From NCBI GenBank assembly GCA_012295225.1, contig WMKK01000007.1, positions 473,909 through 537,908 on the forward strand: DNA of 64,000 nucleotides, in the 5' to 3' direction. Each line of letters starts with the position of its first letter. Position 1 is the first letter of the stretch. This DNA is from Ostreococcus mediterraneus. Its lineage: Eukaryota > Chlorophyta > Mamiellophyceae > Mamiellales > Bathycoccaceae. Made by a program: the position numbers and the translations under genes. Below, one piece after another: positions 28,972 through 37,666 of the stretch. A model generated the notes under the pieces. The model saw nothing but the letters and a program-made list of their open reading frames with translations, was not told the origin of the DNA and made no database searches.

Positions 28972-30161
28972 ATGTCGCCATCGACGAGCGCGAGCGCGGA
29001 AACGACGACGACGAATGCGACGCATGCATCGTCGGCGCCGGAGCTGACGTTTACGGCGATTGCGAAGAGTTTACTCGCGGGAGGCGTCGCCGGTGGAGTG
29101 TGCGTGCGATAGCGAGAGGCGATGCGATGCGAAAGACGCGCGAAAGGGCGCATGTGATGGCGTGAGACTGACGTTTTGTGGGTTGTACAGGTCGCGAACG
29201 GCCGTGGCGCCGCTCGAGCGGTTGAAGATTCTCCAGCAGGTACGTGCATGGATTGGATTGATGGTGTTTTGTTGAGAGAGCTGACGAGAGATTGTTTTTC
29301 GCTTTCGCGCAGGTTGCGGGTAAAGATGGCGGTGCATATCGCGGTGTGGTGTCTGGGTTATCGTACATGTGGCGAACGGAAGGGATGAAAGGGTTTTTTA
29401 AGGGCAACGGGGCGAACTGCGTGAGAATCGTGCCGAATAGCGCGGTGAAGTTTTTATGTTACGACCACATGTCGCACGCGATTTTACGCGCGCGACAGAC
29501 GGTGGATGAAACGGCAGAGATGGATGTGTTGACGCGCCTGGCGGGTGGCGCAGGGGCAGGGATAATCGCCATGTCGGCGACGTATCCTTTAGATATGGTT
29601 CGTGGGCGGTTAACGGTGCAAAAGGCTGCGGCGGATGGATCGATGAATGGGCAATATCGCGGCATCGCGCACGCGTTCTCCGTCATTCTTCAAAAGGAGG
29701 GTATGGGTGCGTTTTACAAGGGATGGACGCCGTCTGTGATCGGAGTCATCCCTTACGTTGGGTTGAATTTCGCTATTTATGAAACCTTGAAGGATGTGGC
29801 GACGACGATGCAGGGATTGAATTCGCCAAAGGATTTGGACGTCGCGTCTGGCTTGGCGTGCGGCGGCGTCGCCGGCGCCGTCGGGCAAACGGTGGCGTAT
29901 CCATTCGACGTGTGCCGTCGTCGATTACAAGTTTCAGGATGGGTTCAAGCCGGTGCAACTAGTGGACCGGTATACACGGGCATGATGGATTGTTTCCGCC
30001 AAACCGTTCGCAACGAAGGCTTTGGCGCCTTGTTCCACGGCTTGAGCGCCAACTATGTGAAAATCATGCCCTCGATTGCGATCGCGTTCGTGGTGTACGA
30101 CAAGGCCAAACTCGCTTTATTTTCAGAAGGTGAAGCGTACGCGAAGATTTCGTCCTCCTAA
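28972..30161 (+). CDS. ADNT1: Mitochondrial adenine nucleotide carrier, ADNT1 type
   Basis: Three exons, 28972-29099, 29191-29239 and 29313-30161, giving 341 residues with matching phases. All three carrier repeats are complete, with signatures APLERLK, YPLDMVRGR and YPFDVCRRR. The wording FKGNGANCVRIVPNSAVKF, IIAMSATYPLDMVRGRLTVQ and PSVIGVIPYVGLNFAIYE is that of the plant AMP/ADP exchanger ADNT1. It exchanges cytosolic AMP for matrix ADP/ATP at the inner mitochondrial membrane. An acetyl-CoA or CoA carrier is the nearest alternative. Introns carry CTGACG shortly before the acceptor. It diverges from the NYN gene across 174 bp. Confidence 0.92.
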
Positions 30162-30276
30162 TGAACTTGTTCTCCTTGTTAGCCGTTATAATTGATGTCG
30201 TCGTGGTATTCATTTTTACAAATACAGACGAGACGCTCCTCCCCACACCTCGCCGCGCCTCTCTGGTTCACTCGTC

Positions 30277-30387
30277 ATGACTGCATACATGAATGGGTGC
30301 GTCTTCTACATGCTCGGCAGCGTATCCTTCGTCATCGGTACCGCATTCTTCCTCGCCGACGCCGCGAGAATCTCCAAAGTCTCTTAA
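30277..30387 (+). CDS. Candidate 36-residue single-helix membrane peptide
   Basis: A short frame, MTAYMNGCVFYMLGSVSF continuing to ARISKVS, encodes one strongly hydrophobic helix (residues 8-27) with a small polar tail. It begins 115 bp after the carrier gene. An acceptor-like TTTTTACAAATACAG lies upstream, so it could instead be the last exon of a longer gene, although I find no upstream exon. The helix wording (GSVSFVIGTAFF) is reminiscent of YrhK-like hairpins. There is no other support. Confidence 0.3.
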   Translation: MTAYMNGCVFYMLGSVSFVIGTAFFLADAARISKVS

Positions 30388-30817
30388 GACGCAGACGACT
30401 CGCCAGCGCGCTTTTCAAGCCGAGTCCAACAGTCAACCGCGACCACACGCGACGCGACCACACGACGACGCGACGACGCGACGATGCACGACGATTCATA
30501 TGTAGCACACCTTAGCTCCACGCGTGTCATCTGTACCATGCCCATTCTTTACGCCAGCTCAACACGCGCACGAACGAACGCACCACGAGGCGCATATTCC
30601 TGTCCCGGCCGACCGTCCACTTCACGAGACTTTCGATCGCTCCCACGCGCGCGTCGCCGCCGACGACGCCCCGCGCGCGCGCGAACCGCACGAGGCATCA
30701 CCCTCGTCGCGATATCCGCCTCCCATCACCGTCACCACGCGCGCTCGATCGATCGTCGCGTCCACTGCGCAGTCAACGCGTTCGAGCCGCCATAAACCGA
30801 CGCACGCGATCCGCACA
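30388..30817. other. Intergenic region upstream of cyclophilin, no gene seen
   Basis: This 430-bp stretch is rich in CGACCACACGACG-type repeats near 30440-30490, followed by sequence with open frames but no recognisable coding similarity. It presumably contains the promoter and 5' leader of the cyclophilin gene. Confidence 0.35.
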
Positions 30818-31680
30818 ATGGCTAACCCAGTGGTGTTCTTTGATATCGAAATCGGTGGCGCTCCCGCGGGACGCATCGAAATGACGGTACGTACGCGGTG
30901 TTCGTCGCGCGCGCGCGATGCGATCAATCGTCGCGCCAAGGGGAGACGCGAATGCGATCGGATTCGATGACGTTCTTTTTTCCGAAAGAATTGCGACTGA
31001 CGTGACGTGACGTGACGTGTGCGTGTGTGTGTGCGTAGCTTCGCGCGGATGTCGCGCCGAAGACTGCTGGTACGTGTGTTTATGTGTGATGTGTGTGCGC
31101 GCGCGCGTGGTGTCGCGAATGTGCGTTCGGGGGAGGGCGATCGGATTGGATTGGATTAATTAATTTAATTGATGATGATCACTTTTTGGTGAAATTCGCG
31201 AGTCGACGCGTTGACTGTTCTGGTTTCGGTTTGATTTGATGACTGACGGGATGATTGTGTTGTGATATGTTTCTGCTACGCGTAGAAAACTTCCGCGCGT
31301 TGTGCACGGGTGAGAAGGGCTTTGGCTACGAAGGTTCTTCGTTCCACCGCGTGATCCCGGGATTCATGTGCCAAGGAGGGGACTTTACCAACCACAACGG
31401 TACGGGCGGTAAGTCCATCTACGGCAACAAGTTTGAAGATGAGAACTTTGTGTTGAAGCACACTGGTCCGGGTATTTTGTCCATGGCGAACGCTGGGCCG
31501 AACACCAACGGCTCGCAGTTCTTTTTGTGCACGTCCACGACCGGTTGGTTGGATGGCAAGCACGTCGTGTTTGGCGCCGTGAGCAAGGGCATGGATGTCG
31601 TGCAAACCATCGAAAAGGTCGGCTCCCAATCCGGTGCGACGTCCAAGCCGGTGAAGGTTGTCAAGTCTGGCCAATTGTAA
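30818..31680 (+). CDS. Cytosolic cyclophilin A-type peptidyl-prolyl isomerase
   Basis: Three exons, 30818-30886, 31039-31069 and 31286-31680, give 164 residues, the classic single-domain size. The start is [14 protein letters not shown]; exon 2 adds [10 protein letters not shown]; exon 3 begins [11 protein letters not shown]. All catalytic residues are present: [24 protein letters not shown] of [13 protein letters not shown]. It catalyses proline cis-trans isomerisation in folding and is the type bound by cyclosporin. Intron 1 has a TGACG pentamer run and a TG run between its branch point and acceptor. The joins are fixed by similarity. Confidence 0.95.
30998..31034 (+). repeat. TGACG pentamer run followed by TG run inside an intron
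   Basis: About four TGACG units are followed by a GT/TG run directly before the TAG acceptor of cyclophilin intron 1. The run starts in a CTGAC branch-point-like motif, so it may have arisen by slippage next to the splice signal. Confidence 0.6.
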
Positions 31681-31906
31681 ATGCGCACACTTGCGCTTAA
31701 CGTGACATCGCGCTGACGGTGTCACTGAACAACGGATGAAGGAACGTCCCGCGCTCGACGCGTCGCGCGCTCGACAGAGTCAAAAGCCTTTTCTTTTTGA
31801 CTTTTATAATACAATGCACACACGAGTTGATGTTTAATGCGCTATTATCCGGCCAAGGCCTATTCGCCTATTTCCTATTCGCTAGTAACATATAAAGTCG
31901 GTTTAT

Positions 31907-32464
31907 TTATGCCGACTCATTTCGGTTTTCATAACTCTCCCACGCGCGGAGCGCAACAAGGGAGGTTAAGTTTATAATCTGTGCATACACGATCGGCGTA
32001 GGGATCGATGCGGGTGCAATGACGTTAGGAAAATCAATACCCGCGATGATTTCCGTGCTCGCAATCGCGGTGACGGCGATGTCGCCCACGAATGATGCGC
32101 ACAGCAACCCGACGCCGGCGACGGGACCGCCCACCGCCCAGAGAAGCGTCAACGCTTGCAACGCAGTGGACAGGTCTGTGAATGCGCTAACGCCGCATAC
32201 ATTGGAAATAGGTCCCGCACCAAACACGTCGGGGGCGTGAAGAGCGCCGCCGGCAAAGAACAGCGGCGCGAGGACGGCGCGGTAGCGAGATAATCCATCT
32301 TGCGCATCCGCTGGGACCAAAGAGAAGGTGGACGCGGCGTCCTCGACGTCTTCTTCAGAGGCGCGCGCGACGACGGATCTCGATGCGGCGCGTGCATGTG
32401 AGTGACGCGAGTATGATGTGTTGCGCGTGCGCACGGCGATGGATGGAGTATGATACGCGAGCAT
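31907..32464 (-). CDS. Small plastid-targeted membrane protein, unknown family
   Basis: The ATG at 32464 (MLAYHTPSIAVRTRN) gives 185 residues and avoids overlapping the next gene, which ends at 32545. Residues 1-40 resemble a chloroplast transit peptide (Arg/Ser/Ala/His, then VARASEED). Two to three hydrophobic segments follow (AVLAPLFFAGGAL, ALTLLWAVGGPVAGVGLLCASFVGDIAV, IVYAQIINLTSLVAL). I do not recognise the family. It follows an FAD-dependent plastid oxidoreductase on the same strand with an 80-bp gap, which may be chance in so dense a genome. Confidence 0.7.
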   Translation of the reverse strand: MLAYHTPSIAVRTRNTSYSRHSHARAASRSVVARASEEDVEDAASTFSLVPADAQDGLSRYRAVLAPLFFAGGALHAPDVFGAGPISNVCGVSAFTDLSTALQALTLLWAVGGPVAGVGLLCASFVGDIAVTAIASTEIIAGIDFPNVIAPASIPTPIVYAQIINLTSLVALRAWESYENRNESA

Positions 32465-32544
32465 GGCGCCGGGGTATGGCGCTGCTTGGGACAGTTGCAC
32501 GATATCTCTATAGCTGCTACGGTACAAATAATTACAAGCACAAT

Positions 32545-34287
32545 CTAACGAATCCAAGGTGACGCTAAGCCAAACGGAGAGAGAGTGTCCATCAATTGTT
32601 TGTTCAACGCTCGACCGACGACGACTTGGGCTTCGTCTGGACGTATCGGTATGACTGGGTGGCCCGCGCCACCAGAAACGCCGCCAGTGCCGGTTACGAT
32701 GTTACGGCGTAACAACGAGTTACCAGCCTCGAGACCGCATACGAATGCGCGTTCTTGACACAGTCCTTTCGCACCGTGCTCGCGCTCACCCATACGCACC
32801 CAGTCACCGGCGCAAACGACGTTAGAGATGGATGTTTCTAAAGGCGGTCGCTTCTTGTATGATCCTGGTGAAAAGAGACTCACGGCGCCTGGATAGCGTC
32901 GCACGCAAGAATCGACCGCTTTGACACCCTTGAATCCAGGAACTGCCGCAGGAAGGAGCTCATCAGTGAGCAATTTGACGATGTCTTCATCGCTCATCGT
33001 CGCAATGGCGGTGCCGTTGTAAAAGTCTGCTGCGATGACAGACCCACGCGGCTCTTCGCCACCCCATAACTCAACTTCCGTATCTTTTTGAAGCTGATCA
33101 AGCATAAAAAATGTTCCACCAGCGCCTCGCAAGCTCGTAAAGCGAGAGAACACGTTCGCTGGGTTCTCTACAAATACGTAACTATCGAGCCAAATGCGAG
33201 TGGCGACGACATCGATGCTCCCCAACGACGCCGCAGCCGAAAATTCTGGCGCAATTCGAGCTAAAGCAGGCGAGTTAGAAACTACGCTCTTCATGCCCTT
33301 GGCGCCAAGAGCAAACACTACCGCATCAACATCTTTAATTTCACCCTCTTTTCCATCCATGGTGCGATAACGCACGCCCGTGACGCTTCGGCTTTCTTCA
33401 TCAACGTCGACGCCGCTGACGAACGTTCCACCCATCACCTTCATACAATGGTCATTTTCGAGTCTCTCGCACAAAGGCGCAATGATGAGCTGTGCAATAC
33501 TTTTGGATTTTATCCATCGAACATCGAACGAGTCTTGATGCGCGAGCGCGTAGTAATAAAGCAGCTCCATAACCACAGCCGCAGAAAGCTCCTCTGGCGG
33601 CTTGAACAGCCCAACGAGCAACGTTGGGCGAATAAAATCATCCACAAGACGTTTGCTCAATCCCATGCGGATAAACAATTCGTGCGCTGTCATTCTATCG
33701 TACGCCTCAAATGTCGCCTCGTCTCGATTCAGGTCCAACATCGCGTATAACAAGCCAACCATCGACGCTCTGTCGGCGAGCGGCAGTCGCTTGAAATTCT
33801 CAAACGTCGCGAACACTTGCCCGAGCGGCGAGGGCAACGCCAACGAGTCACCAAAAACCGGTGCGGTGGCTTCTAATCCATCTGGTGAAAAGAACGAGGA
33901 CGCGGTGTACGGCGTAAACACATTTGATTCGTCCAAGCCGAGCTCCGCACAGACTGAGACTATGTTTGGATAATCCTTCCAAAAGCCTCGCGTACCCGCT
34001 TCGAATGGCTTACCGCTCGGCGTCAAGTCTGGCGTGCGCCCAGATGGATCTTTTAACGCATCGATGAGCGTGACGTCCACGCCGGCTTCGCAGAGGGACT
34101 TGGCGGCGCCTAAGCCACCCCAACCGGCGCCGACGACGACTACGTGCTGACGTTTGGTGTCTTTATCGCCGACGACGGGCGCTGCGGCCGCAGCGACAGC
34201 GCGCACGGTGCGTCGCGAGGTGTGATGTTTACGCGCGGTGCGCGTGAGGCGTGCCGCGTGTGAAGGTGCGACCGCAGATGCGCGCAT
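32545..34287 (-). CDS. Plastid FAD-dependent amine oxidase / phytoene-desaturase-like oxidoreductase
   Basis: ATG at 34287, 580 residues. A transit peptide of about 40 residues (Arg/Ser/Thr/Ala) precedes the dinucleotide-binding fold VVVVGAGWGGLGAAKSL with an acidic ribose-binding residue in LIDAL at about residue 77. The C-terminal FAD contact (NVVCAGDWVRMGEREHGAKGL) fits the amine-oxidase/phytoene-desaturase superfamily. Relatives include carotenoid desaturases, CRTISO and several uncharacterised plant plastid enzymes. I cannot say which reaction it performs. The body is rich in conserved-looking segments, such as FDVRWIKSKSIAQLIIAPL, so it is a functional enzyme rather than a relic. Confidence 0.82.
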   Translation of the reverse strand: MRASAVAPSHAARLTRTARKHHTSRRTVRAVAAAAAPVVGDKDTKRQHVVVVGAGWGGLGAAKSLCEAGVDVTLIDALKDPSGRTPDLTPSGKPFEAGTRGFWKDYPNIVSVCAELGLDESNVFTPYTASSFFSPDGLEATAPVFGDSLALPSPLGQVFATFENFKRLPLADRASMVGLLYAMLDLNRDEATFEAYDRMTAHELFIRMGLSKRLVDDFIRPTLLVGLFKPPEELSAAVVMELLYYYALAHQDSFDVRWIKSKSIAQLIIAPLCERLENDHCMKVMGGTFVSGVDVDEESRSVTGVRYRTMDGKEGEIKDVDAVVFALGAKGMKSVVSNSPALARIAPEFSAAASLGSIDVVATRIWLDSYVFVENPANVFSRFTSLRGAGGTFFMLDQLQKDTEVELWGGEEPRGSVIAADFYNGTAIATMSDEDIVKLLTDELLPAAVPGFKGVKAVDSCVRRYPGAVSLFSPGSYKKRPPLETSISNVVCAGDWVRMGEREHGAKGLCQERAFVCGLEAGNSLLRRNIVTGTGGVSGGAGHPVIPIRPDEAQVVVGRALNKQLMDTLSPFGLASPWIR

Positions 34288-34475
34288 TGCGGGCGAAACG
34301 TGCGCTTCAAAGTGACGTCATGTTTTCCTTTCGTGCCGTCGAGGACGTGGACATCGAGCGCATTCGATTGCGTCTGCAGGTGTGCGATGAGAGCGCGTGA
34401 AATAAAAAAGACAAGAGTTTGTGCTACTACGTTTCGGTATGAGTTACAAGATGCGGTGTCTAAATTTGGCGCTAT

Positions 34476-35198
34476 TTACTTGCGTCCCCAACCCCCAGTG
34501 GGAAACGCCGTTTTGGCGCCAGCGCTACCCATGGTGGGGCTCGGCGCCGACAACGGCTTCTGCGGTGTTCCCCCAGGAGCTTGCTCACCCGCGCTTTCTA
34601 AGGTCTTTCGCACTTCTTTCTGATCCTGAATGACACCCTTTAAGGACATGACGAGCTTGTGACGCTTGGCTTCGTGGCGTTCAAGCTCTGCTTCGACAAC
34701 GGCGCGACGTTGCTCGCGCTTCTTTTGATTCTCCTTTAACATCGCCGCGCGCTCTTCTCGCTCTTCCTGTAGTATTTTTTCAATATCCTTGGACTCGTCT
34801 TCTAGTTCTTGACGCAACATGTGTACTCTTTGTCGCGCTCGCTCTGCCTCGGCTCTGGCGTTTCTCGTTTCTTCCGCAATTTCTCTATGTCGCGCCGCTA
34901 TTCTAGACGCTGCCGCACGCGCCTTTGTCCCTCGCAAGTCGTGCTTGATTGCCTTCACCTCCTTGGCGATGGTTGTCTTTGATACCATGCGTGCGCCTCC
35001 CACGCGCGCGTTGTCCAACGCGTCGATCTCTGCCAAGCGCCGCTTCAACAACGCCGTCTTGAAACCCTGCAAACTCATCGTCGGCGTCGACGGCTCGTGT
35101 GTGAGATTCAAGTATGTCGGCCTAAGAAAGTCCTCCTGCTGCGCGGGCGGCATCGCCTTCACTATCGCCGCATGTTCGGCGGGAGTTAACTCTTCCAT
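34476..35198 (-). CDS. Coiled-coil protein of unknown function
   Basis: Single exon, 240 residues from an ATG at 35198 (MEELTPAEHAAIV). Residues about 1-60 contain short conserved-looking motifs (QQEDFLRPTYLNL, LQGFKTALLKRRLAEIDAL). Residues 75-205 are an almost unbroken charged helix rich in Arg, Glu and Ala, predicted as coiled coil. The Gly/Pro/Ser tail ends GGWGRK. No family recognised. A cytoskeletal, centrosomal or adaptor role is possible but not shown. Confidence 0.72.
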   Translation of the reverse strand: MEELTPAEHAAIVKAMPPAQQEDFLRPTYLNLTHEPSTPTMSLQGFKTALLKRRLAEIDALDNARVGGARMVSKTTIAKEVKAIKHDLRGTKARAAASRIAARHREIAEETRNARAEAERARQRVHMLRQELEDESKDIEKILQEEREERAAMLKENQKKREQRRAVVEAELERHEAKRHKLVMSLKGVIQDQKEVRKTLESAGEQAPGGTPQKPLSAPSPTMGSAGAKTAFPTGGWGRK

Positions 35199-35567
35199 CG
35201 CAATCCCTAAGAATTCTTCGTTTGCGACTCAATTCAAATGACGTTTCAATGTGGCGCACTCAATCGGCGGGAGTGCGTGTATGGCCGGCGTTCGCGTCGT
35301 GCTCGAGCTTGTGTGCAACACGCGGTGGATGTTGAGAGTTGCGTACAACTTTCAAGAGACGACGTCTCGACGATTGATGAGGCAACGACTGAAGTGTACG
35401 CGTTCAAGCTTGGAAATTTTAATATTACAGCGTCATCATCATGCGCGTTCAAAACTGTGCAAAATTCAAGATACATTCAGCACACGCTCGCTCGCGCGTT
35501 CCGAGACCGCGCGTTCCGAGACCACTTACAGGCGATTAATACTCGCGCAAAGGCTTTCGGCGCACAT
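35199..35567. other. Gap between coiled-coil and MsrA genes, no gene seen
   Basis: The 369 bp hold an exact tandem duplication of a 15-base unit at 35493-35522 and AT-rich patches near 35420-35470. Several frames stay open, but none has recognisable coding similarity. It should contain the promoter of the coiled-coil gene and the 3' end of the MsrA transcript. Confidence 0.4.
35493..35522. repeat. Tandem 15-bp duplication
   Basis: Two perfect adjacent copies of a CGCGCGTTCCGAGAC unit lie in the intergenic region. Confidence 0.8.
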
Positions 35568-36657
35568 TTATGCCGACGTAGAGACAAAGTCGGCAAACGC
35601 GCGCTCGCGCATTTCCGGACAGCCAGTCGGCGCAATCAATCCGCGCTCGAAAGCTTTACGCTTCACACCTTGCGTGTACTCGAGCGGAAACTTGTAACCC
35701 AAACCATCGTGGAATTGATGGTACACTTCGGCTTGGTAAAACGGCAACGCGTTCGAGTCATAAATCCACACTTGGTTGATGACATCCGTCTCTGAAGGTT
35801 TACCACCGCGCTCGGTGACGCGATTGCCCACACCGGGAACGAGCTTCATATTATTCACGTTCGCAGCTTCGATGACGGCGAACATTGGCGAGTCAATACC
35901 ACCCGGAATCCCAATCGCGTTGCGGTATCCAGCACCCGCGTCTTGCGGGTCCACGCGCTGCATACCGAGTCCCGGAATCTTCTGAAAGCTTGCAAAATAC
36001 GCATCTGCGAACGCTCGTAACTCCTTCTCATTGTTCGCTTCGACAGAAACCGCCTCGCAGTGTCCCAATCTCTCGTACACGGTCTCGCTCGGGCCGTAAT
36101 AGTAGCACACGGCGTCTTTGCTCCCCGAGCCTCCGACGCCACCCGCGTAGCCCACGACAGAGGTAATTTCATCGTCGCTCCGCCCGAGCGCGCGTTCGAC
36201 TTCATAGAACGTGTGCTGTGTATACATATCATCGATCACGTGCGACAATTTCACAGTCAGTCACAGAAGCGCAGCGGTACAAAGAGCGAAACGCGACGAG
36301 ACGCCGAAACAGACGCGAGCGCGCGCCTACCTGTCGTCCCCAATAGCACCCATTCGCGAGCCAAAACTTATTCGGCGCGCTCACGGCGGCACCGACAACG
36401 CGTGGAGCATCTGCGGCGCGCGCCGCGGGCGGTCCGGACAGCGCCAAGGCGGCGATACCGATCGTGCCGAACAACAGCCCGCGGCGCGAGGTTGACGATG
36501 ACGATGACGTCGCATCGTCTTGCGACGCATTCGCAGTCACCACGCGGCGCGCCGTGGTGCGTCGCACCGACGGAGTGGTGTCACGCGATCGCGTCGTCGT
36601 TCGCGCGCGACTGGTGTGCGTTCGCGCGCACGTGGGAGAGGTGGACGCGGATAACAT
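35568..36657 (-). CDS. MSRA: Peptide methionine sulfoxide reductase A, thylakoid-lumen type
   Basis: Two exons, 36657-36331 and 36215-35568, give 324 residues. The catalytic cysteine sits at the end of exon 1 in GCYWG (Cys104; most MsrA proteins have GCFWG), encoded by TGC. Exon 2 continues HTFYEVERALGR, VVGYAGGVGGSG, and GHCEAVSVEAN, the MsrA core, and ends in a long C-terminal region with EVYHQFHDGLGYKFP. The leader is bipartite: a transit peptide followed by SRRGLLFG, a hydrophobic core and ARA, which is a twin-arginine lumen signal. It should reduce methionine-S-sulfoxide in lumenal proteins. Localisation is inferred; the enzyme family is secure. Confidence 0.88.
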
Positions 36658-36879
36658 GCGCGTGTATGAGAGTGAAGCTCAGTGAGAACGCGACGCGCGT
36701 GTTATACAAAGCGTGAATGTTCAATGCGTGCACACGCACGCGGCGAGACGAATACGCGTGGTGTTAACATTGAAACTTGTATTCATCAACGCGCGCGCGG
36801 GCGCGGGGGCGCGGAAGCGACGAGGTAATCATCGCATTCCGAGCGACGTACGAAGTCTCGCATCGAGACGTCGCCGCAT

Positions 36880-37515
36880 TTAATACTTGCGAAAGTTTAA
36901 TCCCTCGCGTTCTTTCTGCATCGCCCGGCCGTACACCTCGCAAAATTTCTTCTTTGCCTCGTCGACGGATAATCCTTTCATTTTCTCGCGGAATTCCCAT
37001 CGCTCGCGATCGTCGTAGGCGATGCCGCCGTGATCCGCCCACATGGGTTTCTCGCCGGTTTGGTCACCCTTGAGCACTTGCTCCTTGGCGGCGTACAACG
37101 CGTACCAATCATCTGGTCGGCACACCGCCCCACCAGGCTTGGGGAGCATTCTCCATTTATGCACGTGTTCTTTATCCCAATTCTTCGCGAGATTGTCGTA
37201 CTCGGAGACATCAGGGCACTCCCACGTTACGACTTCCTCGACGACGCGACGCTTTTCCTCGATGAACACCTCGCCTCCTGGTTTCGGCTTTGCCAACTTA
37301 TTATTCGCAAACACGCGCTTAAAATTCGACAAACCATTGACTGAAAACATTTTGAAGAACGCATCGACATCGACACGGCGCGCAATCGGTGCCTTCGCAT
37401 TGAAATTCGCGTGCTTGAACCCGCACGCGAGCGCCGTCGCGCGCACATCCTCGAGCGACAGCGCCCCACACGCCTTGGATCCCTGTCCCGATAAACCAAA
37501 ATCAATCTCCGTCAT
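36880..37515 (-). CDS. Protein with divergent acyl-CoA-binding (ACBP-like) domain
   Basis: The ATG at 37515 (MTEIDFGLSGQ) gives 211 residues. Residues about 130-205 align in order with the ACBP fold: DDWYALYAAKEQVLKGD corresponds to the YxLYKQATxGD helix, KPMWAD to the proline loop, and ERWEFREKMKGLSVDEAKKKF to the KWxAWxxxKGxSxExA helix. One of the usual lysines that contact CoA is missing from the first motif. The N-terminal 125 residues, with one MTEIDFGLSGQG and a VDVDAFFKMF stretch, belong to no family I recognise. A lipid-handling role is inferred. Confidence 0.6.
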   Translation of the reverse strand: MTEIDFGLSGQGSKACGALSLEDVRATALACGFKHANFNAKAPIARRVDVDAFFKMFSVNGLSNFKRVFANNKLAKPKPGGEVFIEEKRRVVEEVVTWECPDVSEYDNLAKNWDKEHVHKWRMLPKPGGAVCRPDDWYALYAAKEQVLKGDQTGEKPMWADHGGIAYDDRERWEFREKMKGLSVDEAKKKFCEVYGRAMQKEREGLNFRKY

Positions 37516-37666
37516 CGTCGTGCGATAGAATGCGATTGTGGTCACCTCTTCGTGCGCTCTCGCGACGGCGATGTGCGGCGTCGGCGATGAAAACGCCTTG
37601 AGCCGTTATCAATTGTTGACTTTCTGAGTGCCTCGAAATGATTCATCGTCACACGACGACGCCCGC

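Noticed and set aside
28972-30161. CoA carrier instead of ADNT1
   Set aside because: The IVPNSAVKF and ATYPLDMVRGRLTVQ wording follows the ADNT1 group more closely, though a phylogeny is needed.
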